Assembly (NCBI GenBank): GCA_019752335.1
Contig: JAIEMJ010000013.1
Span: 124,001 to 188,000 of the forward strand
Length of the DNA: 64,000 nt
DNA from: Bryobacteraceae bacterium
GTDB lineage: Bacteria; Acidobacteriota; Terriglobia; Bryobacterales; Bryobacteraceae
Direction: 5' to 3'
Made by a program: the position numbers and the translations under genes. Below are positions 52,402-60,891 of the stretch, in pieces (the stretch's first letter is position 1; each line of letters starts with the position of its first letter). Under the pieces are notes generated by a model. The model did no database searches. It was not told the origin of the DNA and worked only from the letters and a program-made list of their open reading frames with translations.

Positions 52402-52700
52402 TGACCGTGCAAGGCAAGTTGAGTATCGAGCGAATGTGCCAGTTGGCATGCGTAAAGCCGTGCGAGCTTCTACCGATCGCTGCAAGAGCGGAAGCCGTTG
52501 GAAGAGAACATGGAAGTGCGGGCGATGATCCAGCAGATCTTCGTCGACAACAAGCGGTGTTACGGACATCGACGCGTCAGCGCGGAACTTCGGCGGCGCG
52601 GGATGATCGTCAATTACAAACGGGTGGTGCGGTTGATGCGGGAAGACAATCTGCTGGCCGTACAGCCGAAGGCGTTCGTGGTCACGACGGGGGAGGCGGC
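52401..52700 (+). pseudogene. IS3-family OrfB N-terminal fragment
   Basis: ATG at 52401 overlaps the OrfA stop. TVQGKLSIERMCQLACV is followed by a frameshift, then SRASFYRSLQERKPLEENME and CYGHRRVSAELRRRGMIVNY, then VRLMREDNLLAVQPKAFV. These are the N-terminal DNA-binding blocks of IS3-family transposases. The D..D..E catalytic core is missing. The sequence from about 52700 to 52830 is of unknown origin and is not recognised as transposase. Confidence 0.75.
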
Positions 52701-53045
52701 CGAAACCGGCTCCCCGACGATCGTTTCGATGAGTCTTCGGGTGGCTATTCCACGGCGGGTTGGTCTCCACAAGAGCCCGCTTCCGTTTCGCCAACCGAGA
52801 TCATTGTGAACGAGAACCGGCTGTTTGAGTAGGAAGAACCGTTAAACGGCAAGTGTGCCTAATTCGGTTTATCTCAACAGAGGGGGTCACCCCATTTTGG
52901 TGGGACAAAAGTGTGACAACCGCGCAAAACAGCCTAAAACTGGGCGGATCCAGAGAGGAGTGAACACGAGGACATCCCACGCTAGATCAACAAGTTAAGC
53001 GACTCACGTCATCGCCGCCAAACTGGCGAAAACTAGGTTTTTCTG

Positions 53046-53101
53046 ATTCAGGTTCTAGTTCTCGCAAGGGAGTGGAGGTTCAAGTCCTCTCATCCGCACC
53101 A
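53046..53101 (+). tRNA. tRNA-Leu(CAG) 3'-half fragment (partial gene)
   Basis: The segment starts in the anticodon loop (TTCAGGT, anticodon CAG) and then has the anticodon stem 3' strand TCTAG, a variable arm with stem TCTC-GCAA-GGGA, the T arm GGAGG-TTCAAGT-CCTCT, the acceptor 3' strand ATCCGC, A and CCA. This matches the 3' half of bacterial tRNA-Leu(CAG). Upstream, no D arm or matching acceptor 5' strand is found; CACGCTAGAT about 60 nt upstream may be a coincidence. A breakpoint inside the anticodon loop is typical of attachment sites used by tyrosine integrases, so this is likely an att duplication left by a genomic island. A terminator follows at 53131. Confidence 0.7.
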
Positions 53102-53130
53102 ATAAAATCAATAAGTTACAGAGATTAAAG

Positions 53131-53158
53131 AGGCTCTCGCGAGGGCCTTTTCGTTTTT
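53131..53158 (+). terminator. terminator downstream of the tRNA-Leu fragment
   Basis: AGGCTCTC and GAGGGCCT form an 8-bp stem (one G-T pair) around a very short GC turn, followed by TTTTCGTTTTT. It has the layout of a rho-independent terminator and would have ended the original tRNA transcript, which supports the sequence to the right of 53101 being native downstream flank. Confidence 0.65.
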
Positions 53159-53176
53159 GTGTGCGGCGTGTGTGCG
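53159..53176 (+). repeat. short GTGTGCGG repeat, left copy flanking the AbiE-TOTE operon
   Basis: GTGTGCGGCGTGTGTGCG recurs with one shift as GTGTGCGGGCTGTGTGCGG at 57384-57402. The two copies are direct repeats just outside the defence operon (53237-57245). They may mark a past insertion or be coincidental low-complexity sequence. Confidence 0.35.
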
Positions 53177-53236
53177 AGTTTGGCTCACTTGAGGTTGGAG
53201 CGTTTCACAGAGTGCGCGCATTAGGGAGGACGGAGT

Positions 53237-55656
53237 TCAGAGGTCGAGTCGGCGCTGGGCATCCGACAGGACTTTGTACCCCATGTCCGCGTACCCCTTC
53301 AGCCGACGGCCATACATCCGCGCCAGCATCAGGACGTCCGCATCCACGTAGTCGTAAACTTCAACGACCTTCTTGCCGTCGTGAAGCCGGTGAAGGCGGC
53401 CGACATACTGCTGGAGCGTTCCCTTCCACGAAATCGGCATCGCGAGGAAGAGCGTGTCGAGTCGAGCGTCGTCGAATCCTTCACCGATGTAGCTGCCGGT
53501 TGCAAGAATCAATCGCGGCTCAGACTCGCGTATCGCGGCCAAGCGTTCGTTGACCTCACGCCGTTGCTTGCGGCCCATTCCGCCTTTGAGCACAATCACG
53601 TTTTGAACACGGCCGGCCAGCGCGGCTTCCAACTGCACAAGATGTTCGGTCCGGCCGGTCAGCAGGAGCGGCGAACGCCCTTGTTCCACTGCTCGCGTTA
53701 CGTCATCAGCGATCATGCGATTGCGAACCTCGTTGGTTGTCATCGCCGCATAGATGTCCTGAATCGTTGGTTCACCGGAAACTCGAAAGTCCGTCGCCCG
53801 AGGAATGACAATGTGGTCGAATGGCGTCGATTCGTCATCGCGCGAACTGCCATCGTGAACCGCGCAGGCCCGCACTGCATGTAGATAATCGGATGATGCC
53901 CGTCCTTTCGCGTTGGCGTTGCAGTCAGGCCAACAACGAACTTCGCCCTCACCTGCCGCATCACCTGCTCGAACGTGAAAGCCGACAGGTGGTGGCATTC
54001 GTCGACGACCACGTGACCGTACTCGGCGACAAAGTCTTTCACCTCGTTTTCGCGATGAAGGCTCTGGATGACCGCCACGTCAATGACGCCGGTCCTCTTC
54101 GTCTTGCCGCCTCCCACTTGGCCAATCTTGTCAATCGGTATGTTTAGAAACATCGCCAGGCGTTCGCGCCATTGATCAAGGAGTTGCTGGCGATGGACGA
54201 TCACGAGCGAATTGACGCCGCGCTTGGCGATCAGCCACGCCGCCACCGCCGTCTTGCCGAATGCAGTAGGAGCGCAGATCAATCCGTCATCATGCTCGAG
54301 TACCTTCGCAACCGCCTCCTCTTGTTTCGGACGCAGGGTGCCATGAAACGTCGCGCCGATCGGCCTTCCCGCGGCACGCTCATCCCGGACAACCGGCTTG
54401 ATCTTGAGCCCTTCCAGAAACGCGGTCATTTCCGCGAGGCAACCGCGCGGCAGGGCTAAGTGGCGCGGCAAGTCTTCTCCGCATGCAATTACCCGCGGCT
54501 TGTCGTAGGTGGCCAACCGCATTGATTGGGCCTTGTAGAACTCCGGATTCTGGAATGCCGCGAGACGCAGAAGCCGGTTCATGAGATCAGGCGGCAAACC
54601 CTTCTTGTCGATGAACAGGAGGTTAGCGCGCACGATCTCGATGGACGCCGGCAGGGCGCCGTTGACCGGCTTCTCTGGACGCTTTCGTGACGGCGGAAGA
54701 GTCCACGGATCGGGTGACTCATCATCTTCGCTGCTGGCGAAGCGGACGCCGATGAGATCGCCTCCATGCTGGAGTGCGTCAGAGATCAGTCGTTCAGCTA
54801 GGCCTTGCGTCATCCGCTTGACGGAGTTGAGGTAGTCCCATTGATCCTCGTAGGGGCACATCTCTTCATCGAGAAACACGCTCCGGCCGAGTTCGCGCGG
54901 GGCTTTCTGGAGCGGCAGCGCGATCAGGTTGCCGAAGCCGCCCTTGGGCATGGTGTCCTGATTCGGGAAGAATCGATCGTAGGAGTCCAACCCGATCTGA
55001 TGCCGGCGCTCCATCGTCCTCGTGAGCAACATTGATCCCAGACGCCGTGCGAGGCTCGCGGGAACCGGCCTTTCGAAGAAAATCCAAATGTGCGCCCCGT
55101 TCCCCGATCGCGAGCACTCAACCGACGCTGGCACGCCAATGGCGCTACACGTCTCCCGAAACGCAGCCACGTCTTCTTTCCAGGTCTTTTTGTCGAAGTC
55201 CACGGCGAGGAACCAACAGGTTTCATCGAGCAGGAGCGGATACAAGCCGATCGTGTGTTTGCCCGCGAGGTGGTTGTGGATGGCGTCGTCATCGAGCGGG
55301 ATGTTTCTCTTGGTCGCCTTGTCGACGCGTTTACGGTCCTCAGGCCTGGCGGCATAGTAGGCCTTCCAGTCACGCTCCGTGTTAGGCATGTACCCAGCGC
55401 GACCGTCGGGGCTCTCCCAACGCCTTGCGTACACATCCTCGCGTCCCCGGAACAGAGAACGAAATAGGGCGACCTTCTCCGGAGTCTTGAGATGCGATAT
55501 TGGGGGCGGTACTCTGCTTGGACTAGGTTGGGCGGGCAGGATCGCGATACCGTGCTGGTCAAGCAGCGACCGGAGCCGCTCAATCTCCCGCTCCAGTTGC
55601 TCACACCTCGCAGCCAGATCGGGACGAGGGTCGTCGGCTCCCCTTGAGTCGCTCAT
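53237..55656 (-). pseudogene. TOTE-type archaeo-eukaryotic primase fused to SF2 helicase, one frameshift
   Basis: Two overlapping frames join into about 805 residues. The first (start 55656, MSDSRGADDP) has an N-terminal coiled-coil, then an AEP domain with catalytic acidic FLAVDFDKKTW and SRSGNGAHIWIFFE, as in primases of TOTE conflict systems. The helicase follows, with Walker A APTAFGKTAVAAWL and DECH in VVVDECHHLSAFTF, and SAT-like GLTATPTRKDG. The second frame continues with STPFDHIVIPRATDFRV, ATGSYIGEGFDDARLDTLFL and motif VI QQYVGRLHRLHDG. The switch is near 53840, where one inserted base would restore the frame. The start overlaps the AbiEii stop by 4 nt (ATGA). Whether it is truly inactive depends on the frameshift being real. 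Confidence 0.82.
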
Positions 55657-56656
55657 TTCACTTTGTTGGCTCGGGCCTCCAAGTCCCGGCATTGTTCAAG
55701 CAACGCCTCAAACGGTTCAGCATCACCCGGCAACAACCCATCTTCCAGCATTCTCGCGTAGTCGAGAGCAAGGCTGGCGAGCGCGTTGTCATTGGGAACC
55801 AGTTGCAGTCCACCGGATACGGCACCGACGTAGTCGATCAAGGCCCCGGCCGAATCCTTTTCGGAGAAGAACATTGACTTGTGTCTGGCAACGGCAAGCG
55901 CGAGTGCTCGATCGGCGATTGCAGCATCCGCCATGCCTGCGCGGTCCAGTCGGGTCAAATCGTGCCAGTGCCGCGAGAAGCGCTCGCCACCACGAAACTC
56001 GCCTTGCCAACAGAAGACGTGAACAGCCGTGGCCTTCTCCCAGAAGGTCCGCTCCGGGCGCATGACCCTGGAGCCTGCCGATGGAAATACAAGGCCGGCG
56101 ATACTCGGCGCTGCATCGCATGTGATGGTTCGAGATTCCCATGGCTCGCCCGTGGATTAAGCATGACTACCAGGCGGACGTAACCAGAACCCGCTGCCAA
56201 CGGTGCGTATTCGAGAAACAACCTTTCACCCTCCGCTGAAAGCGTTCCGGTGAGTTCTTGATCCCTAAGCGCGGCGGAGATCCGCGGAACGACCTGCTCT
56301 GTAATCCAGGCCGGCCGGCGCGAACGGATCTCCTTGGTCCAGCGCTTCTCTTGACTGCGCGTGGCCGGCAGCGGGTCCAACCCCGAACCAGACAGGTCCG
56401 GCGCCAGCGCCCGGATGTCGTAAGTCAGGTCAACGTCCTCGGAGAACCGGCTGATGATCTGATATCCCTTGGACAGCGACGAGCCGCCTTTGAATACGAG
56501 GTGCTCGCCGAACGGCGAACGGAACAGGACGTCGAGCAGCCAGACCAGCCACACGTCTTTGTCTAACAGATGGAGCGGGCGGCCAGAAACCGCCGCGGCT
56601 ACGGCCAGCGCTTCGCGCCGGTCGGCCGCAGACAGTTTCAAAAATACGTCAGGCAT
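55653..56656 (-). pseudogene. AbiEii/AbiGii-type nucleotidyltransferase toxin, one frameshift
   Basis: The first frame, from 56656, reads HLVFKGGSSLSKGYQIISRFSEDVDLTY, the GSxxL-KG...S-DxDL nucleotidyltransferase active site of the AbiEii family. It runs to VMLNPRASHGNLEP. Near 56127 one base is missing; in the next frame the protein continues ITCDAAPSIAGLVF, RVMRPERTFWEKATAVHVFC and ends at 55653. The reconstructed length (about 334) and blocks match intact homologues. Toxins of this class modify tRNA or other targets with nucleotides when freed from antitoxin. It overlaps the antitoxin gene by 8 nt and the TOTE gene by 4 nt. Confidence 0.82.
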
Positions 56657-57245
56657 GGGAAGCCAGTTTGCTCACCTGCTGTGCCATCCAGGTGGGCAGC
56701 ATGCGACGCAGTTCAACAACGGCGTTCAGTTCTGATTCCGATAGTCTGCCGCGCACCGCTTCGATGGCGTGAGTTGCCTGTTCCGGCCCGAGCCAGGCTA
56801 ACGCTCGGATGAGCGCGCCTGCCTTACGTCCCGGAAGGGCCAACTGCCAGGGGGGAGCGTGGCGAAGCTCGACGATCTGATTGCCTAGTTTCAACTTCCG
56901 TGTTGGTCCGGAGGTCAGGTATACCTCGCGCACAGGGACTTGTGTCGTCAGCCCCAATTCGTTGGCCGCCGACGCGCCGTGGGGAACCACGATCTCGCCA
57001 CGCTGTTCCACAATGGCTTGCACGACTGTTGCCGGTTCGGGGGGCCGGACTCCAAAGCGTCCCGCGACCGGGCGAACATAGAGTCCGCGGCCCACGCGGA
57101 TGAGGCTGCCACGCCGGACCAAACGCGAGAGCGTCTGATCCACGGCCGCACGACTTCCAAAATGCAGAAGTTCCTTTGCGGTCACAGGTACTCCTTCTGG
57201 AGCCTTGCCGACTTGATTCATTACGGCTGTTGTGAGTGCTTCCAT
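56649..57245 (-). CDS. AbiEi-like antitoxin/autoregulator (DUF6088-type)
   Basis: A 198-residue protein. Residues 1-60 form a winged-helix domain (ELLHFGSRAAVDQTLSRLVR, GSLIRVGRGLYVRP), and the rest matches the AbiEi C-terminal antitoxin region (QAIVEQRGEIVVPHGASAAN, PVREVYLTSGPTRKLKLGNQ). Antitoxins of this class neutralise AbiEii and repress their operon by binding inverted repeats; a perfect palindrome lies 4 nt upstream of the ATG at 57250. It is intact, unlike its toxin. It is the first gene of the minus-strand operon that continues into AbiEii and the TOTE primase-helicase. Confidence 0.85.
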   Translation of the reverse strand: MEALTTAVMNQVGKAPEGVPVTAKELLHFGSRAAVDQTLSRLVRRGSLIRVGRGLYVRPVAGRFGVRPPEPATVVQAIVEQRGEIVVPHGASAANELGLTTQVPVREVYLTSGPTRKLKLGNQIVELRHAPPWQLALPGRKAGALIRALAWLGPEQATHAIEAVRGRLSESELNAVVELRRMLPTWMAQQVSKLASHA

Positions 57246-57249
57246 GGTC

Positions 57250-57277
57250 TGTCAGAAGTATATCATTATTTCTGACA
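57250..57277. promoter_or_regulatory. palindromic operator upstream of the AbiEi antitoxin gene
   Basis: TGTCAGAA (57250-57257) and TTCTGACA (57270-57277) are perfect 8-nt inverted repeats with a 12-nt AT-rich spacer containing a TATACT-like box on the minus strand. The palindrome lies 4 nt before the start codon, so the transcript would be nearly leaderless and repressor binding would block RNA polymerase. This is the position expected for AbiEi autoregulation. Confidence 0.65.
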
Positions 57278-57383
57278 ACAGCTCTAGCTGGCCCCGAGCG
57301 CAGTTCCCCCTCCTGTATGCAATCCCCGTCAAAGATTGTCGGCTTACGCATACGTACGGGGTTAAGGCCCGGAGGGCGAGTCA

Positions 57384-57402
57384 GTGTGCGGGCTGTGTGC
57401 GG
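57384..57402 (+). repeat. short GTGTGCGG repeat, right copy flanking the AbiE-TOTE operon
   Basis: GTGTGCGGGCTGTGTGCGG mirrors 53159-53176 in direct orientation. A second loosely similar pair follows a few bases further (ACCGGCACAAACAGCC at 57411 region versus ACCGCGCAAAACAGCC at 52919), hinting at related flanks. Confidence 0.3.
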
Positions 57403-57943
57403 AAATCAGCCAAACCGGCACAAACAGCCCGGACTGAGGCAAACATAGGCAAGGCCACAACTGCCATCGGATCAATATCTTACGAAGTTATCCGCGATCA
57501 TCCGTCTTCCCCGTCCGCGGTCGAGTTACTGCTGCACCTGGCCACCGAGAGTGGAGCACCAACTCATGAGGCAGCAACTATTGCCGAAAAGGAGTCTACC
57601 AGGAGTTCTTCGCGAATTTGGAACGACAACTGGCGGCCGTTTCGCACGCCGACGAGGCTGCATTGATTGTCGAATCTGCGGTGGCCGAGCGATTCAAGAA
57701 AACGGCTCAGAGGCAAATCGCGTTTGCCCAGCCAAACATCATCTGCGTTGAGCCGATTTGCTATTCCGGCGCGCTGGCATCCGGCGCGATCAAGGCGCAC
57801 GCTCCACTGAACGCTACACATCGAAGGCTTTCCAGCTGGTTCGCATTTTCGGTGCGGTCCCGCGTCAGGGCGTCGAACCATGGTCGCTGCTGGCTCCATC
57901 CCTAAAGTGGGCCCGGGGATTTCAGACTGTCCGTTGAGAGTCC
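57403..57943. other. 540-nt region without a recognisable gene
   Basis: The plus strand holds a weak open stretch (about 57618-57905; RQLAAVSHADEAALIVESAV, RFKKTAQRQIAFAQPN) that reads like a natural protein but has no ATG, no ribosome site, and a stop just upstream. It may be the remains of a gene displaced by the neighbouring insertion, between the defence operon and purS. No family is recognised. Confidence 0.4.
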
Positions 57944-58186
57944 CTAAAGGAACTCGACGCGGTAATCTTCGATCACGGGATTCGAGAGGACGTCCTCGGC
58001 CAGCACGCGGAGTTCCTGCTCGGCGGCGGGGCGGGGCGTGCCTTCGGCGAAGTCGATCTCGAAGCACTTGCCTTGGCGGACCTCGGCGATCGATTTGTGG
58101 CCGAGCCCATTCAGCGCGCGGCGGACGGCTTGGCCTTGCGGGTCCAGCACGGAGTCTTTCATCATCACGAGTACACGAGCTTTCAC
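57944..58186 (-). CDS. purS: phosphoribosylformylglycinamidine synthase subunit PurS
   Basis: About 80 residues. GTG at 58186 starts KARVLVMMKDSVLDPQGQAV, the typical PurS opening (beta strand, then DPQG), followed by RRALNGLGHKSIAEVRQGKC and a C-terminal VLSNPVIEDYRVEFL. PurS bridges the small synthetase PurL and glutaminase PurQ for step four of purine synthesis. The family is usually followed by purQ and purL; here nothing recognisable follows and the defence operon lies 700 nt away, so the partner genes must be elsewhere or were separated by the insertion. Confidence 0.9.
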   Translation of the reverse strand: MKARVLVMMKDSVLDPQGQAVRRALNGLGHKSIAEVRQGKCFEIDFAEGTPRPAAEQELRVLAEDVLSNPVIEDYRVEFL

Positions 58187-58337
58187 TCCCTTATTGTAGT
58201 GCGGCAACTGCCCGGAACTGCGCATTTTCATAGTTTTGTCACCCGATTCTTGGTGACGATTGGCCCAATGGAGTCATTTACAACTCTTATAAACATTGTC
58301 TCTTGCATTTGGGAAAATTGTGGGCTAATCTAGCCAC

Positions 58338-58466
58338 ATGGATACGTTTCTCCACATCGACCGCAACCAACGGTCTGTGGTTTGTGTCCCGCTAAGGGCT
58401 GTAGTCGTAATTATTGGAATTCCAGTTGTAGTTGGAGTAGTACCTTACTCCCACCGCACGGCCTGA
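58338..58466 (+). CDS. ilv leader peptide (transcription attenuation)
   Basis: A 42-codon frame starting at ATG 58338 and ending at TGA 58466. It encodes MDTFLHIDRNQRSVVCV, then PLRAVVVIIGIPVVVGVV, ending PYSHRTA. Fourteen of 42 codons are Val or Ile, clustered as VVVIIGIPVVVGVV. A strong terminator hairpin starts 23 nt after the stop. This is the layout of ilvB/ilvG leader peptides, where stalling at Val/Ile codons during amino-acid shortage prevents the terminator from forming. No clear Shine-Dalgarno is seen. The leader supports branched-chain amino-acid-responsive control of the downstream operon. Confidence 0.85.
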   Translation: MDTFLHIDRNQRSVVCVPLRAVVVIIGIPVVVGVVPYSHRTA

Positions 58467-58488
58467 CGCGATCGTAAAGAAAGTTCAG

Positions 58489-58528
58489 AAGGCCACCGGT
58501 GGGAAACCAACTCCCCGGTGGCCTTTTT
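58489..58528 (+). terminator. attenuator terminator upstream of ilvB
   Basis: AAGGCCACCGG (58489-58499) pairs with CCGGTGGCCTT (58514-58524), an 11-bp GC-rich stem that may extend by TGGG/CTCC, followed by a T-run (TTTTT). It lies between the Val/Ile-rich leader peptide and ilvB, as expected for an attenuator. Confidence 0.85.
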
Positions 58529-58568
58529 CATTGTTTCAACCGATTGAATTGCAGAAGAGGAATTGAGT

Positions 58569-60317
58569 ATGTCCACAGCTATCGCCAGTAAGTTGATGTC
58601 GGGCTCCGAGGTTCTGCTGGAGTGCCTGGTCCAAGAGGGCGTCGAAGTGATCTTCGGCTACCCGGGCGGAGTGACGCTTCCGCTGTACGATGCGATGTAC
58701 GACCATCCGATCCGCCACATCCTGGTGCGGCATGAGGCCAACGCGGCTTTCGCGGCGCAGGGCTATGCGCGCTCCACCGGAAAGACCGGCGTCTGCTGTG
58801 CGACGTCCGGACCGGGCGCGACGAACCTGGTTACGGGTCTGGTGGACGCCATGATGGATTCAATTCCGATGGTCGCCTTGACGGGACAGGTGACGAGCAA
58901 GCTGATCGGCACGGACGCCTTCCAGGAAGCCGACACCTTCGGCATCACGCGTTCGGCCACCAAGCACAATTTCCTGGTGAAGAAGCTGGAGGACCTGCCG
59001 CAGATTCTGCATGAGGCCTTCTATATTGCGAAGACTGGCCGTCCCGGTCCGGTGCTGGTGGACATCCCGAAGGACATCTTCCAGGGCCAGGGCCACTATG
59101 TGCCGGTGAACAGCATTCACCTGCCGGGCTACAAGGTCGTCGTAGACGGCCACAACGGGCAGATTCGGCGCGCGGCGCAGATGATCTGGGAGGCGGAACG
59201 TCCTTATATCTACGCCGGTGGCGGCATTCTGCACGGCGACGCTTCCGAAGAGCTGGTGGAGACGGTGGACATCGTCGATTGCCCGGTGGTGAATACGCTG
59301 ATGGGCCTGGGCGCGGTGCCGGCCAGCCATCCGCGCTTTATCTCCATGCCGGGCATGCACGGCAGCTACGCGGCCAACATGGGCATGTACAACGCCGACT
59401 TGCTGATCGCCCTCGGCGTGCGCTTCGATGATCGCGTGACGGGCCGCCTGGCTTCGTTTGCGCCCTTCGCCAAGGTGATCCACGTCGACATTGATCCGAG
59501 CGAGATTTCGAAGATCCGCCACGCGGACCTGCCGATCGTGGGCGATGTGAAGCGCGTGTTGAAGCGCCTGAATGTTTACTTGCGCGAGACCAAGGACGAG
59601 ATGGCGCCCAAAACCGAGTCGGCCCGCGCCGCGTGGCGTGGCCAGATCAAGGAGTGGATGGACGAGCATCCTTATGACCGTCCGGTGAGCCCGGACGAGA
59701 TCAAGCCGCAGCACCTGATGACGGAGATCGACCGGATCTCGGGCGGCGAAGCGATTATCTGCACGGACGTCGGCCAGCATCAGATGTGGGCCGCGCAGTT
59801 GATTCGTTACAACAAGCCGCGCCTGTGGATTAACTCGGGCGGCCTGGGTTCGATGGGCTTCGGTATGCCGTCGGCGATGGGCGCGCAAGTGGCCAACCCC
59901 GGCAAGCTGGTGTTTTCGATCTCCGGTGACGGTGGCTTCCAGATGTCGTTGCCGGAACTCGCCACCATCGTTTCGAATGGCCTGCCGGTGAAGATCATCG
60001 TGATGAACAATGGCTACCTTGGCATGGTGCGCCAGTGGCAGGAGTTGTTCTACAACAACCGGCTATCACAAGTGACTTTGGATACCTTCCCCAAGGCGGA
60101 CCTGCTCGCCGCGGCTTACGGCTTCAAAGGCCGCACGGTGGAGCATCCGCGCGATCTGCGCGCGGCGCTCGAAGAGGCCGTCGCCGAGCCCGGCCCGTTC
60201 TTACTCGATGTGCGCGTGACGCCCTTCGAAAACGTTTACCCGATGGTGCCCGCCGGTGGTGCGATCAACGAAATGGTGCTCGGCCAACCGTCGCCCGCGC
60301 CTGCAGGAGTGAAGTAA
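58569..60317 (+). CDS. ilvB: acetolactate synthase large subunit
   Basis: 582 residues; ATG at 58569 is preferred over TTG at 58563 because AGAGGA lies 6-8 nt upstream. The enzyme joins two pyruvates, or pyruvate and 2-ketobutyrate, using thiamine diphosphate, FAD and Mg. Visible are the early FGYPGGVTLPLY, the catalytic Glu56 in RHEANAAFAAQGYA, FAD-region VRFDDRVTGRLASFAP and the ThDP motif GDGGFQMSLPELATIVSNGL (GDG...NN with MNNGYLGMV following). The first enzyme of valine, leucine and isoleucine synthesis, it is followed by its regulatory subunit one base later and is controlled by the leader and attenuator at 58338-58528. Confidence 0.98.
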   Translation: MSTAIASKLMSGSEVLLECLVQEGVEVIFGYPGGVTLPLYDAMYDHPIRHILVRHEANAAFAAQGYARSTGKTGVCCATSGPGATNLVTGLVDAMMDSIPMVALTGQVTSKLIGTDAFQEADTFGITRSATKHNFLVKKLEDLPQILHEAFYIAKTGRPGPVLVDIPKDIFQGQGHYVPVNSIHLPGYKVVVDGHNGQIRRAAQMIWEAERPYIYAGGGILHGDASEELVETVDIVDCPVVNTLMGLGAVPASHPRFISMPGMHGSYAANMGMYNADLLIALGVRFDDRVTGRLASFAPFAKVIHVDIDPSEISKIRHADLPIVGDVKRVLKRLNVYLRETKDEMAPKTESARAAWRGQIKEWMDEHPYDRPVSPDEIKPQHLMTEIDRISGGEAIICTDVGQHQMWAAQLIRYNKPRLWINSGGLGSMGFGMPSAMGAQVANPGKLVFSISGDGGFQMSLPELATIVSNGLPVKIIVMNNGYLGMVRQWQELFYNNRLSQVTLDTFPKADLLAAAYGFKGRTVEHPRDLRAALEEAVAEPGPFLLDVRVTPFENVYPMVPAGGAINEMVLGQPSPAPAGVK

Positions 60318-60318
60318 C

Positions 60319-60891
60319 ATGGCTGAAATCATTTCTCTCTTAGTCGAAAACAAGCCCGGTGCGCTCATGCGCGTGACGGGCGTGCTGGTGGCGCGCGGCT
60401 ACAATATTGAGTCGCTCACAGTGGCCCGCACCTTGGATCCGACGCTCTCACGGATGACCATCGTGGTCGACGTCGAGGACCGCTTGCGTCCGCAGGTGAT
60501 CAAGCAGATGAATAAGCTGATCAACGTGCTGCAGGCGCAGGATCACACGGATTCGCCGGCCGTCTCGCGCGAACTGCTGCTGTTGCGCGTCCGCGCCACG
60601 GTGGGTGAAGGCCAAGCCAAGGACGCCCGCGCGGCGATCCTCAAAGAAGCCGAGATCTTCGGCGCGCGCGTCGTCGGCTCGAACGTGGAAGGCTTTGTCC
60701 TCGAAGTTACCGGCGACTCCGAGAAGCTGGACGAATTTATCGACGTGATGCGCAGTTACGGCGAAATCGAAGTCACTCGTAGCGGCATGTGTAGCGTGTC
60801 GCTGGAGGCGAAAAAACTCAAGCTGGCCCCGCCGGTTACGCGCGGCGCCACGCAAGCAGAAGAAGAGGAGAACGGAGTCTTAAATGGCTAA
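60319..60891 (+). CDS. ilvN: acetolactate synthase regulatory subunit
   Basis: 190 residues with an N-terminal ACT domain ([31 protein letters not shown]) and a second ALS-C domain ([40 protein letters not shown]). It binds valine and confers feedback inhibition on IlvB. It has the longer two-domain form typical of many bacteria rather than the short E. coli IlvN. It begins one base after the ilvB stop and overlaps ilvC by 8 nt, so the three are a translationally linked unit. Confidence 0.97.
   Translation: MAEIISLLVENKPGALMRVTGVLVARGYNIESLTVARTLDPTLSRMTIVVDVEDRLRPQVIKQMNKLINVLQAQDHTDSPAVSRELLLLRVRATVGEGQAKDARAAILKEAEIFGARVVGSNVEGFVLEVTGDSEKLDEFIDVMRSYGEIEVTRSGMCSVSLEAKKLKLAPPVTRGATQAEEEENGVLNG

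Larger units (their letters stand above)
52019..52892 (+). mobile_element. IS3-family insertion sequence remnant
   Basis: The left end CTGAACCCCAAAATTGAGACAA (52023 on) pairs with the complement of the right end TGACCCCCTCTGTTGAGATAAA (ending 52889), matching at 16 of 21 positions in IS150/IS3 style. Inside are the OrfA helix-turn-helix and the start of OrfB, but the DDE catalytic part is deleted; a full element would be about 1.3 kb instead of 0.87 kb. A second word, TGTCACACTTT, also occurs in inverted orientation at 52052 and 52908-52918, so the exact ends are uncertain. Confidence 0.7.

Noticed and set aside
52979-53101. An intron-containing complete tRNA-Leu gene (CACGCTAGAT as the 5' part)
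   Set aside because: The supposed 5' half lacks a D arm and a matching acceptor strand; only ten nucleotides resemble a tRNA, so a 3' fragment explains the data better.
57618-57905. A plus-strand frame with protein-like composition
   Set aside because: It has no ATG, no ribosome site, a stop just upstream and no recognised domain; it is described only as part of an unassigned region.
58860-59888. A long open frame on the minus strand opposite ilvB
   Set aside because: It is rich in His, Arg and Ala as expected for an opposite-strand shadow, while ilvB is certain.
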